Of a DNA stretch of 16,066 nucleotides, positions 7,154 through 14,529 are shown one piece after another. The stretch comes from GCA-2770975 sp050248915 (GTDB lineage Bacteria; Cyanobacteriota; Sericytochromatia; UBA7694). The stretch lies in assembly GCA_050248915.1 (NCBI GenBank), contig JBFWRL010000130.1:1-16066 (forward strand), read 5' to 3'. Position 1 is the stretch's first letter. The number at the start of each line of letters is the position of its first letter. The position numbers and the translations under genes were made by a program. The notes beneath the pieces were generated by a model. The model saw only the letters and a program-made list of their open reading frames with translations, did no database searches and was not told the origin of the DNA.

Positions 7154-8503
7154 ATGAATCAGTCCTCTTTGCCGCTGCAGCAGCAAGAGTCGGCCCTGCC
7201 CGTTGCGGCCTTGCAGCCAGAGACCCAATCGCTTCAGCAATTGATTCAGCAGCTCAAGTCAGAAGATCTTGAGCAATTGAATGATGCTGTGCAAAAGCTC
7301 TTGGAGCAAGGGACAGCGGCAACCCCTGTCTTGGTTGAATACCTGGCTTCAGTGGACGAAGAAATTCGCAAAAATGTGGCTTGGGTCCTGGGCTATTTGC
7401 GCGACCCACAGGCGGTCGAGGCACTTTTTCGCTCTCTTTTACACGAGTCCAGCGTGGATGTGCGTCTCAGTGCGGCCTGGGCCCTGCGCAATTTTTCACC
7501 TGCGGAGATTTACCCCTTTGTCTTTACCAAACTCACGCCACCGCGCAGTCTGGAAGATGTGGTCTATTACCTTGAAAGCAAGAGTTGGAAAGCCCGTTGG
7601 TATTGCACCGTTTTGCTTTCCAAACAAAAGATAGAGAGTTGTCTGCCTCATTTGATTCGCCTCGCTGAGAGCGACGAGAATGTGGTTGTGCGCTGCAGTG
7701 CCATTTTGACCCTGGCCACTTACCCCGGCAGTGAAAGCGCAGAGTGTCTCTGTCGGTTGGTCGGTGATTTTAATGACTTTGTTAAAATTGAGGCCGCTTC
7801 GGTTTTGGCGCTCAAAAATTACCAGCCTGCTTTGCCGTATTTGCTCAAACAACTCAAGGCCTTTAATGAAAATGTGCGTGTCAGTGTGATTGCCGCCTTG
7901 GGGGCTTTGGGGGATGCCAGCGTGATTGGCCCTCTTTGCCAGGCCTTGCAAGACCCGGTTGATTTGGTGCGGGTCAACGCCGCGATGGCTTTGCTGGATA
8001 TTGCCCTGCGTCTGCGCCGCCCCCATGCCCAGATGGTTAAATACCTGCTCAAGGCCCTCAAAGATCCCAATACCTATGTGGTGCGCAATGCCGCCCGAAC
8101 CTTGGGTGTGGTGGGCAATGCCGATGCCGTCACTGCGATTATCTCCATGCTCAAACAAGAACAACGCCCCGAAATTATGGCCCATCTGATTTTGGCTTTG
8201 GGGCTTTTACACGATCAACGGGCCCTCAAAATTTTGCTCAAACATCTGCGCCACGGCCATTGGGAAGTGCGTTTTGAAGCGGCCAAGGCCCTGGGGGAAT
8301 TATCCAATCCGGGGGCTTATGGTGGTCTGATCCAGGGCCTGCGTGATCCCTCTCATTTGGTGCGGGAGCAGGTGATTTTTGCTCTGGGCAAATTGGGCAA
8401 TCGCAAAGCCATTGCCCACCTCGAAAAGCTCAAATTACAACATCCCTACGGCGTTGTAAACAAAGCCATAGGGATGGCACTTGAGCGACTGCTCTCTCTT
8501 TAA
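7154..8503 (+). CDS. HEAT-repeat protein
   Basis: After a Gln-rich N-terminus (1-45), residues from about 45 to 445 are a solenoid of two-helix repeats with the HEAT/PBS-lyase pattern. Examples are VRLSAAWALRNF, VRVSVIAALGALGD, VVRNAARTLGVVGNADAV, VRFEAAKALGELSNPGA and VREQVIFALGKLGNRKAI. Roughly ten to twelve repeats are present. Such proteins are usually protein-binding scaffolds; some act in chromophore attachment or in phosphorylation networks, but no catalytic motif is seen. ATG 7154 is six bases after the previous stop and lacks a clear ribosome-binding site, so translation is probably coupled. It is the last gene of the operon, and its stop codon lies inside the loop of the terminator. 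Confidence 0.88.
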   Translation: MNQSSLPLQQQESALPVAALQPETQSLQQLIQQLKSEDLEQLNDAVQKLLEQGTAATPVLVEYLASVDEEIRKNVAWVLGYLRDPQAVEALFRSLLHESSVDVRLSAAWALRNFSPAEIYPFVFTKLTPPRSLEDVVYYLESKSWKARWYCTVLLSKQKIESCLPHLIRLAESDENVVVRCSAILTLATYPGSESAECLCRLVGDFNDFVKIEAASVLALKNYQPALPYLLKQLKAFNENVRVSVIAALGALGDASVIGPLCQALQDPVDLVRVNAAMALLDIALRLRRPHAQMVKYLLKALKDPNTYVVRNAARTLGVVGNADAVTAIISMLKQEQRPEIMAHLILALGLLHDQRALKILLKHLRHGHWEVRFEAAKALGELSNPGAYGGLIQGLRDPSHLVREQVIFALGKLGNRKAIAHLEKLKLQHPYGVVNKAIGMALERLLSL

Positions 8504-8530
8504 ACCAAAGCAGTCGCTCGCGCTTTTAAA
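8483..8530 (+). terminator. Intrinsic terminator of the HEAT-repeat operon
   Basis: GAGCGACTGCT (8483-8493) pairs exactly with AGCAGTCGCTC (8509-8519): 11 base pairs around a 15-nt loop that includes the stop codon of the HEAT gene, followed by GCGCTTTT. The next gene is convergent, so the same stem may also slow polymerase arriving from the right, though no T-tract follows in that direction. Confidence 0.75.
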
Positions 8531-8547
8531 ACCAAAGTCCAGCAAAA

Positions 8548-9108
8548 TTACTGGTATTTGGCTTCTTGCTGATGCACAATTTCATCCATGATGGGGCTGT
8601 AATGGGCTTCATCTTTCTGGATCATTTTGCTCAGCACCAAATGGGCAAAGCGGGGAATGTCAGTGCGATGCAGACCAACCGGCGAGACGATATGGTATAA
8701 AACGCTGTCCGGGAAGATAAACAGGGAATCTTCTTCAATGGTCGACAATTGCTCGGGATCGTCAATTTCGAGATTGCGGTAATCGCCTTGGAAGACCACC
8801 ACGCGGCCGCAAAGGCCAGATTGGCCTTGAACTTCGACCGAGCAGAGTTTGATCTCGGGCATGGAGAAAACGCTGCTGAGCGAATCCCCCATTTTGAGCA
8901 CAATATAGTCACCGGAAGGGGCTTTGTACATTTTGATCTGGTTGGGATCGCCGCCGTAGGCCTGTAAATCTGCTTTCATTTCGTTGATCATTTCTTCAAA
9001 GACCTTGAAGAGATAGCTGACAGCATGGCGGTGATACTCAGTCAGTTTTTGTTTTTCACGCAGGCGATCACGCAGAATGAGTGCTAGTTCTTTGGTTTCC
9101 TGGCTCAT
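8548..9108 (-). CDS. Soluble protein of unknown function
   Basis: This 186-residue product has no export signal or membrane segment. The N-terminal 55 residues are helical (ETKELALILRDRLREKQKL, with a later HAVSYLFKVFEEM). The rest looks like a compact alpha/beta domain with DYIVLKMGDSLSSVF, LCGRVVVFQGDYRNLEI and EDSLFIFPDSVLYHIVSP. I know no family for it. The ribosome-binding site AGAGG overlaps the stop codon of the upstream gene, seven bases before this start, so the two genes form one transcript and are probably translationally coupled. Confidence 0.72.
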   Translation of the reverse strand: MSQETKELALILRDRLREKQKLTEYHRHAVSYLFKVFEEMINEMKADLQAYGGDPNQIKMYKAPSGDYIVLKMGDSLSSVFSMPEIKLCSVEVQGQSGLCGRVVVFQGDYRNLEIDDPEQLSTIEEDSLFIFPDSVLYHIVSPVGLHRTDIPRFAHLVLSKMIQKDEAHYSPIMDEIVHQQEAKYQ

Positions 9109-9115
9109 AGTACCT

Positions 9116-9610
9116 CTAATTATCCTGAATGCTTATTGGTATGATGGTGGGCTCTTTGCCTTTGGGTTTGCGGGCCGAGCGTGTGCGAAAGGGGTTGGGC
9201 AAATCTTGAAAGGTGTCTCGTACACTGCCGCCAATGGTCTGCCCCTGCTTGCCGATTTCTTCTACTTCGTGAATCGCGCTGCGCGCGACTTGACCCATGC
9301 CCTGAATAAATTCATTGCACAGAATCACGCCGTCTTGAATGCTCTCTTTGAGCAGCATTTGGGTGGTGTGACGGGCATCTTGGTGGGCATCTCTCAGTTT
9401 GTGCAAGAGATTGCCAACTTGACGGCCCAAGTCTTCACTGCGGTTGAGTACCCGTGTCGTTTGGTCCAGACTTTCAATCAGCAGATCTGCCGTCAATTGC
9501 ATGCCCTGTTCCAACACGTTTTCCACGCCTTGGAAAAGTGGGTTCAACAAAGAAGCGGTTCGGGCTGGATCCGCAGAACGCTCAGAGGCGGTGTGATTGC
9601 GTGTATTCAT
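9116..9610 (-). CDS. Helical, phasin-like protein of unknown function
   Basis: The frame is open from 9685, but the best start is the ATG at 9610: AAAGG lies eight bases upstream, and the promoter at 9689-9717 would begin transcription after the 9685 codon. The 164-residue product is largely helical between residues 15 and 120 (GVENVLEQGMQLTADLLIESL, then DLGRQVGNLLHKLRD) and ends in a basic tail (RTRSARKPKGKEP). The amphipathic helices and lack of cysteine-rich or catalytic motifs resemble phasins or coat-type proteins, but this is a weak likeness. It is the first gene of a two-gene operon. Confidence 0.65.
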   Translation of the reverse strand: MNTRNHTASERSADPARTASLLNPLFQGVENVLEQGMQLTADLLIESLDQTTRVLNRSEDLGRQVGNLLHKLRDAHQDARHTTQMLLKESIQDGVILCNEFIQGMGQVARSAIHEVEEIGKQGQTIGGSVRDTFQDLPNPFRTRSARKPKGKEPTIIPISIQDN

Positions 9611-9623
9611 GATAAATACCTTT

Positions 9624-9651
9624 GTGGTTATTCCCGTGTGGTTATTCCCGC
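9624..9651. repeat. Tandem 14-bp duplication in a 5' leader
   Basis: GTGGTTATTCCCGT (9624-9637) is followed at once by a second copy of GTGGTTATTCCCG (9638-9650). It lies between the promoter and ribosome-binding site of the gene starting at 9610. Confidence 0.75.
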
Positions 9652-9688
9652 AGGGCATGACTCTCAATTCCTGCCGATGCCTCACCTT

Positions 9689-9717
9689 ATCTTAACATAC
9701 CCAGAATGGGGAGACAA
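9689..9717 (-). promoter_or_regulatory. Sigma-70-type promoter for the two-gene operon at 9610-8548
   Basis: On the minus strand, TTGTCT (9717-9712) is separated by 17 bases from TAAGAT (9694-9689), which is preceded by TGT, giving an extended -10. Transcription would begin near 9682, leaving a leader of about 70 bases before ATG 9610. Confidence 0.5.
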
Positions 9718-9745
9718 AATGCAAGCCCGCTCCTGGGTGGGGTAT

Positions 9746-10372
9746 TTAAAAGCTTCCCAGCAAAACCTCAAAATGCCAATGGCTTTCTTGGCCTTTGACG
9801 GGGGTTTGCACCAGTTTGGGCTGCCACTGTTGCAGGCTTTGTTCAATGGCCTTTTGCCAAGCGGCATTTTTCTCATTTTGCACACCATAGGCATCAAAAA
9901 TATTCCAAATATACATGCTGATCGTGGCGAGGGTGGCGGCCACAATAAAAAACGGCACTGCCTGTTGCAATTCGGCCCCACTCCAGCCGGGCACTTGGCC
10001 GATTTCGAGCAGGGCCATGGTCAGGGTTGAAATGGCCCAGGGGGCAATGATCGTGCCGGCCATAAAGCCCCAGCCGCGCAGGGATTCACCCAAAAAGAGT
10101 TGGCCGCTGCCCGGCAGAAAAAACGAGGCGCTCCAACAGGCTTCGCCGCAGAAAGGGCGTGGGGGCGGAGGCACGGGATCGGGGGGCAGGGCGGAGTAGG
10201 TGTTCGGTGATCGGTTGTAGGTGTGAGGGGAAGTAGCTGCGGTGTTTGAGGATTGGCTTTGTGCGGTTGTTGAAACGGTTTCGAGCGCAGCCAGGGCGGG
10301 GCTCAGATTGAGTTGCAGGCTCAAGAGCGTGAGCAGGAGGCAGAGGAGGGGGTGCAACAGCGGGCGCAGCAT
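9746..10372 (-). CDS. Small exported/inner-membrane protein (TM2/DUF5683-like)
   Basis: The 208-residue product has a signal-like N-terminus (1-28, ending ALA) and a Ser/Thr/Pro-rich linker to about residue 72. The core has the motif FFLPGSGQLFLGESLRGWG (84-102), two hydrophobic stretches (about 102-123 and 138-158) and NIFDAYGVQNEKN (157-169). A PGxGQ-x-G motif before a helix hairpin, with a following D-A-Y, is typical of TM2/DUF5683-like membrane proteins of unknown role. The start ATG overlaps the stop of the cyclase gene as TAATG, so the pair is translationally coupled, and it may act in the same pathway. The fold likeness is moderate; function is unknown. Confidence 0.72.
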   Translation of the reverse strand: MLRPLLHPLLCLLLTLLSLQLNLSPALAALETVSTTAQSQSSNTAATSPHTYNRSPNTYSALPPDPVPPPPRPFCGEACWSASFFLPGSGQLFLGESLRGWGFMAGTIIAPWAISTLTMALLEIGQVPGWSGAELQQAVPFFIVAATLATISMYIWNIFDAYGVQNEKNAAWQKAIEQSLQQWQPKLVQTPVKGQESHWHFEVLLGSF

Positions 10373-10992
10373 TAGTAAATGACCTTAAAGGCTTGGCCTG
10401 TGCCAGGGATGGATTCGTGGAGCGGTTCAAAGCGCAGGCCATCGAGGGGCGCGGCCTGTTTTAATGTGCCTGTCACCAATATTTCACCGGCTTTGGCAGT
10501 GTCTTCTCCCAATTTGGAGGCGGCATTGACCTCAGCCCCAAAGACATCGGCATCGCCAATTTTGAGGACTTCGCCATAACCCAGTCCGATACAGAGCAAG
10601 ACCTGCTCAGTTTCGGGTCTGCCGCTATTGTAGGGAACCAACGACTTCTGCATCGCCAAGGCACATTCCAGGGCCTTTTGGGGGCGTTTAAAGATCACCA
10701 ACATGCTGTCGCCCTCCTGTTTGAGCAAAATGCCGTCATAGGCATCAATGCAGGGAATGAGTAGGCGCTGGGATTCTAAGATGGTCTGTAAAAAATGAAT
10801 GATGCCAAACTCGTCGACCCGCCGTGAAAACCCGGCCAAGTCCGTAAACATAATGGCCCAGGTTTCGCCAAAGAGATCCCAAATGCGCTTGTCCAGGGCC
10901 TGTTTGTCGGCTTCAGGCAGCATTCGGGCGGCAATCAGCTGCTCTAGGCGATCTTGCGAGGCCTGGGACTGAATGCGCAGGGTATAGGGCAT
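10372..10992 (-). CDS. Stand-alone class III adenylate/guanylate cyclase
   Basis: The 206-residue protein is a short helical lead (1-40) plus one class III cyclase domain. The two metal-binding aspartates are present: D51 in FTDLAGFS and D95 in QEGDSML. K91 and D149 (in DADVFG) sit where residues that select adenine usually lie, favouring cAMP production. N156 of the late VNAASKL motif is kept, but the transition-state arginine of the usual N-x-x-x-R is a lysine (K160), so activity could be low. There is no membrane segment or sensor domain. GGAGGA lies four bases before the ATG. The downstream gene overlaps by one base. Confidence 0.87.
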   Translation of the reverse strand: MPYTLRIQSQASQDRLEQLIAARMLPEADKQALDKRIWDLFGETWAIMFTDLAGFSRRVDEFGIIHFLQTILESQRLLIPCIDAYDGILLKQEGDSMLVIFKRPQKALECALAMQKSLVPYNSGRPETEQVLLCIGLGYGEVLKIGDADVFGAEVNAASKLGEDTAKAGEILVTGTLKQAAPLDGLRFEPLHESIPGTGQAFKVIY

Positions 10993-11051
10993 GGGTTCCT
11001 CCAGCGGGCGATTGGCATCAATACAAAGATGGTCGATTGTAACATAAAATA

Positions 11052-11060
11052 TGCTAAAAT
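11052..11060 (+). promoter_or_regulatory. Candidate extended -10 element upstream of wecB
   Basis: TGC-TAAAAT (11052-11060) matches an extended -10 box. No good -35 is found at the normal distance. Transcription would begin near 11067 and include the 12-bp repeats in the leader. Confidence 0.35.
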
Positions 11061-11088
11061 ACCAGCAAACTCAAGCCCTCCAGGCCGC

Positions 11089-11136
11089 TCTGCAGACCAA
11101 TCTTCAGACCAATCTTCAGACCAATCTTCAGACCAA
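11089..11136. repeat. Four tandem 12-bp repeats in the wecB leader
   Basis: Four head-to-tail copies of TCTTCAGACCAA; the first has one change (TCTGCAGACCAA). They end 29 bases before the wecB start. Twelve is a multiple of three, and in two frames the repeats read as SSDQ or LQTN units, but no ORF through them is convincing. Confidence 0.9.
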
Positions 11137-11165
11137 AAGGCGGGGGCTCTTGCTCAGGAAAAAAG

Positions 11166-12314
11166 ATGAAAAAAATCCTTGTGGTCTTTGGTACCCGTCC
11201 CGAAATTATCAAGATGTTCCCGGTCATCGAAGAACTCAAACGCAGTGAGTTTGAGTGCCGGGTCTTAACCACGGCCCAACACCGTGAAATGACAGATATG
11301 TTCATGCAGACCTTTGGTATCTCCCCAGATATCGACCTCGATCTGATGCAAGAACGCCAGACCCTGCCCGATCTCACCGCCCGGATCATGAGCACAATTT
11401 CGCCGGTTTTGGCTGAACACAAGCCCGACATGGTGCTGGTACAGGGCGATACAACCACGGTCATGGTCACGGCTCTGGCGGCAGCTTATCAGCAGATTCC
11501 GGTTGGGCATGTCGAAGCGGGCCTGCGCACCGATCAGCTCTTTAATCCCTTCCCCGAAGAGATCAACCGCCGTTTGTGTGGCCAGCTCACGCGCCTGCAT
11601 TTTGCCCCCACCCCGATTGCCGAACAGGCCCTCTTGGCTGAGAACATTTCCCCTGACTGGATCTACCGCACGGGCAATACCGTGATTGACGCCATTCTGC
11701 GCATGCATGACCGCAACCCAGACTTCAATTACCCGGCTTCGATTGGCCTGGATTTGAGCCAAGGCCAGCGTTTGGTCTTGGTCACGGCCCACCGCCGTGA
11801 AAATTGGGGCGCACCGCTGCAGCAGATCTGCCAAGCCCTTTTGGCCCTCTGTGAGCGCTATCGGGATCTGCGCTTGGTTTTTCCGGTGCACCGCAACCCC
11901 ATTGTGCGTGAGACGGTCTTTCCGCTGCTGGAAAACCATCCCCAGATTCACTTGGTCGAACCCTTGGACTATATCCCCCTGATGGATTTAATTCGCCGCT
12001 CGACCTTGGTGCTGACCGATTCGGGGGGCATTCAAGAAGAAGCCCCTTCGCTGGGCAAACCCGTCTTGGTGATGCGTGAAACCACTGAGCGCCCCGAAGG
12101 GGTGAGTATGGGCACCGCCAAATTGGTGGGCACCGATCCCCAAAAAATTCTGGCAGAAGCCTCGCGATTGTTGGATGATGTTGCGGCTTACCAGGCCATG
12201 AGTCAGGCTATCAACCCCTATGGGGATGGCCGCGCCGCTGAGCGGATTGTGCAGGCCTTGCGGCATTATTTTGGCACAGGTGAGCGTCCGGTGGCCTTTG
12301 ATGCAGCTGGCTGA
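11166..12314 (+). CDS. wecB: UDP-N-acetylglucosamine 2-epimerase (non-hydrolysing)
   Basis: The enzyme converts UDP-GlcNAc to UDP-ManNAc in the cytoplasm, supplying ManNAc-type sugars for surface polysaccharides. The 382-residue length is normal. Family motifs are all present: GTRPEIIK (9-16), VQGDTTT with D95, HVEAGLRT with E117, FPEEINRR with E131, LVTAHRRENWG with H209, FPVHRNP, and SGGIQEEAP near the nucleotide site. These correspond to the catalytic Asp, two Glu and His known from E. coli WecB. ATG 11166 has AGGA six bases upstream. No other polysaccharide gene is next to it in the window; prmC follows with a 14-base overlap. Confidence 0.96.
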   Translation: MKKILVVFGTRPEIIKMFPVIEELKRSEFECRVLTTAQHREMTDMFMQTFGISPDIDLDLMQERQTLPDLTARIMSTISPVLAEHKPDMVLVQGDTTTVMVTALAAAYQQIPVGHVEAGLRTDQLFNPFPEEINRRLCGQLTRLHFAPTPIAEQALLAENISPDWIYRTGNTVIDAILRMHDRNPDFNYPASIGLDLSQGQRLVLVTAHRRENWGAPLQQICQALLALCERYRDLRLVFPVHRNPIVRETVFPLLENHPQIHLVEPLDYIPLMDLIRRSTLVLTDSGGIQEEAPSLGKPVLVMRETTERPEGVSMGTAKLVGTDPQKILAEASRLLDDVAAYQAMSQAINPYGDGRAAERIVQALRHYFGTGERPVAFDAAG

Positions 12315-13170
12315 AGCCCAGCAAAAGATCGCGCTGGCTTTGCGTTCTTTTGGCCTTGAAGCCAGTGAGGCCGATGCAGAAACCCGCTGGATTTTGGATC
12401 ATTTGGGTTTTTCGACTTTGACCCAGCGCCTGTCTCCAGGCCAATTGCTGGCACCTTTGCAATGGGAACAGGCCCAGGCCCTTTTGGCCCGCCGCCAGGC
12501 CCACGAGCCCCTGCAATATATTTTGGGCAACCAGCCATTTTGTGGCTTGCTGCTCAAAGTAACCCCGGCGGTCTTGATTCCCCGGCCCGAAACCGAAGAG
12601 TTGGTGCATTTGGCTTTAAATACCCTGCCAGCCACTTCTGAGGCGCTGCGGATCGCCGATTTTGGCACAGGCAGTGGGGCCATTGCTTTGGCCCTGGCCC
12701 AGGAATTGCAAAAACGCAGACAGGCAAGCCAGATCTGGGCCTCGGATCTCTCCGCAGCCGCGCTGGCTCTGGCTGCTGAAAATGCGGCGTTGAACCATTT
12801 GCCCGATGCCGTGCACTTTTTACAGGGAGATGGCTTGGACCCATTTTTGACATTGAACCTGCAATGGGATCTGCTGATCTCCAATCCACCTTATGTGCCT
12901 TTGGCCCAGTGGCAAACCCTGGCCCCAGAGGTGCAGCTCTATGAACCCCAAATGGCCCTCACGCCGGGTGAAGACCCGCTGCGTTTTTACCGACTTTTGG
13001 CTGAGCAGGGGCCGACATTGCTGCGCTCGGGTGGGCAACTCTGGGTGGAGTTGGAAGCGGCTTTGGCAAGCGAAACCCAGTCTCTGTTTCTCAACGAAGA
13101 CTGGGTTCAGGTCAGACTTCTGTGTGATTTTGCCGGTCAGATGCGCTTTTTAAACGCGATCCGGGTTTAA
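12301..13170 (+). CDS. prmC: Release-factor glutamine N5-methyltransferase
   Basis: PrmC methylates the glutamine of the GGQ motif in release factors RF1 and RF2, using S-adenosylmethionine. ATG 12301 gives 289 residues, the normal length; the frame is open further up to 12220, but that would overlap wecB by 95 bases, so the shorter form is chosen. The N-terminal helical domain ends in LQYILGNQPFCG (71-82), followed by VLIPRPETEELV (91-102), the cofactor motif DFGTGSGAIALALA (120-133) and the catalytic NPPY (195-198). All key residues are present. The last codon and stop (GTT TAA) share the palindrome GTTTAAAC with the convergent lipoprotein gene. Confidence 0.95.
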   Translation: MQLAEAQQKIALALRSFGLEASEADAETRWILDHLGFSTLTQRLSPGQLLAPLQWEQAQALLARRQAHEPLQYILGNQPFCGLLLKVTPAVLIPRPETEELVHLALNTLPATSEALRIADFGTGSGAIALALAQELQKRRQASQIWASDLSAAALALAAENAALNHLPDAVHFLQGDGLDPFLTLNLQWDLLISNPPYVPLAQWQTLAPEVQLYEPQMALTPGEDPLRFYRLLAEQGPTLLRSGGQLWVELEAALASETQSLFLNEDWVQVRLLCDFAGQMRFLNAIRV

Positions 13171-14246
13171 ACATCAAAGACGTTGCTGGCCAGGGTGGGG
13201 TTGACTTCCATCTGTTCCAGTTTGGCGGCGTAGACCAATTCGCTGCCGACATACATTTCGTGCAGGCGGGGCAACCAGGTTTTGGAATCCAGGCCGAGGT
13301 GCTCTTTGGTGATGCGATTGTCAAAATGGTTTTGGGTTTTGACTTCGAGCACGATGATTTCTGCGCCGTTTTGGGTGGTTTTGCCGAGGACCTTAACGCT
13401 GGCGCTGGGCTGGGTCAAGCGGGTGACCGTTGCGGTCAGGTCGATTTGGCCAATGAGATAGCCCCGGCCCGATTTGACCTTGGCATCGCTCATGGGCAGA
13501 GTGACAGGCACCAAGCTCAGCAGGCCGGTGGCACGGGCGCGGACCTGATCGCTGCTGGTTTGGTAGCTCAGTTTGACGCCTTTGCGGCTGGGATCTGAAC
13601 TTTGGATCACATCAATTTTAACTTGGCCGGGTTTGCGGTAATAGTACTGAATTTTGCCTTGGCCGGGTTGGGTGCCTTTTTCAAAATTGGCAATGGTGGC
13701 AGACAGGCTCTGGAGTTTGTCCATGGCCTGCCGGGCATTGCTCAGAAATTGGGCAACCTGGGTGGTGGCGGTGGTTTTGGTTGGAGTTGTTGTTTTGGGG
13801 GCTGTGGTGGCTTTGGCCGGTACTGTGGTTTTGGGGGTTGTGGTAGTCTTGGTCGGCGCAGTGGTGGGTGAAGTGCTTGTATAACCTGTCTGACCCGTGG
13901 GCTGATTGGCATAACCTGTTTGGGTACCCGGCTGGGTGGCATAACCCTGTTGGGGGGCACCATAGCCATTCATGGCAGGGTTCATTTGCTGATAGGGATC
14001 GGCATAACCCGTCATGCCTGTCTGGCCTGTTTGACCATAGACCGAAGCGGCATAACCGGGCTGGTAAGCGCTTTGCCCTGTGAGGGTTTGACCATAAGCA
14101 GCTTGGCCGTAAGCGGCTTGTCCATATCCCGGCTGCTGTCCATATCCGGCCTGTCCATAGGGGTTATAAGCACCTGTCATGGCGTTATTCCCACAAGCGG
14201 TCAGTAAGAGCGAGCTGAGTAACAGGGACAGGCTGCGGTGTTTCAT
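13167..14246 (-). CDS. Lipoprotein with Tyr/Gly/Gln-rich region and LolA-like C-terminal domain
   Basis: The 359-residue protein starts with a clear lipoprotein signal, LLLTAC (C18). Residues 24-122 are low-complexity, built on YGQ, GYGQ, AAYGQ and GYA units. Residues 123-163 are Thr/Pro/Lys-rich, like a wall- or surface-spanning linker. From 165 to the end a beta-rich domain reads like LolA/DUF1571-type lipid-interacting half-barrels: an N-terminal helix (FLSNARQAMDKLQSLSATI), then strands with GKIQYYYRKPGQVKIDV and LGLDSKTWLPRLHEMYV. AGAGG lies before the ATG. It is a single-gene transcript convergent with prmC. I infer an envelope protein that handles a lipid or lipoprotein; the fold match is moderate. 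Confidence 0.8.
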   Translation of the reverse strand: MKHRSLSLLLSSLLLTACGNNAMTGAYNPYGQAGYGQQPGYGQAAYGQAAYGQTLTGQSAYQPGYAASVYGQTGQTGMTGYADPYQQMNPAMNGYGAPQQGYATQPGTQTGYANQPTGQTGYTSTSPTTAPTKTTTTPKTTVPAKATTAPKTTTPTKTTATTQVAQFLSNARQAMDKLQSLSATIANFEKGTQPGQGKIQYYYRKPGQVKIDVIQSSDPSRKGVKLSYQTSSDQVRARATGLLSLVPVTLPMSDAKVKSGRGYLIGQIDLTATVTRLTQPSASVKVLGKTTQNGAEIIVLEVKTQNHFDNRITKEHLGLDSKTWLPRLHEMYVGSELVYAAKLEQMEVNPTLASNVFDV

Positions 14247-14433
14247 GGATCAAACCTCTTTTAAATTTCACGCGGTGATAATTATTTATGCGGGTTTTGA
14301 AAGTGCTTCTGACGTGTGAAAAAATAAGAATAGTTTAAGATGAAATGAAAAATTGGGGTAATTTTAAAAATCTCTATAAATGTCGGGTTTCTGCCGTGTA
14401 AATTGCCGGTTCTGTCTCTGGGGTACTCTGTGA

Positions 14434-14439
14434 TATACT
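14434..14439 (+). promoter_or_regulatory. Extended -10 of the kinase gene
   Basis: TATACT at 14434-14439 is preceded by TGA, giving TGnTATACT, a good extended -10. A -35 is not evident. The transcript would start near 14446 and carry a leader of about 84 bases containing three 14-bp repeats. Confidence 0.45.
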
Positions 14440-14459
14440 GGCGGTGTCTGCGTTTCACA

Positions 14460-14501
14460 CCTTTAAACAAGCACGTTTAAACAAGAACCTTTAAACAAAA
14501 A
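14460..14501. repeat. Three tandem 14-bp repeats in the kinase leader
   Basis: The units CCTTTAAACAAGCA, CGTTTAAACAAGAA and CCTTTAAACAAAAA follow each other directly (14460-14501). They share the core TTTAAACAA and lie between the -10 box and the kinase start, where there is no clear ribosome-binding site. Confidence 0.85.
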
Positions 14502-14529
14502 CTTATTGAAAATGCGGTTGCGCTGTTGA

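Noticed and set aside
9077..10030. 317-codon plus-strand ORF
   Set aside because: It runs antisense across two convincing minus-strand genes and their promoter, has no recognisable domain, and its composition is that of a shadow frame.
11089..11136. CRISPR-like array
   Set aside because: The units are 12 bp, head-to-tail, with no spacers.
11029..11169. Short plus-strand ORF through the 12-bp repeats, ending ATGA with the wecB start (SSDQ repeats)
   Set aside because: No clear ribosome-binding site, its start lies upstream of the best -10 box, and the ATGA junction arises easily because wecB starts ATG AAA. The repeats are better read as leader DNA.
14282..14470. 62-codon minus-strand ORF between the lipoprotein and kinase genes
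   Set aside because: It lies in an A/T-rich intergenic stretch, has no ribosome-binding site or family likeness, and overlaps the kinase promoter.
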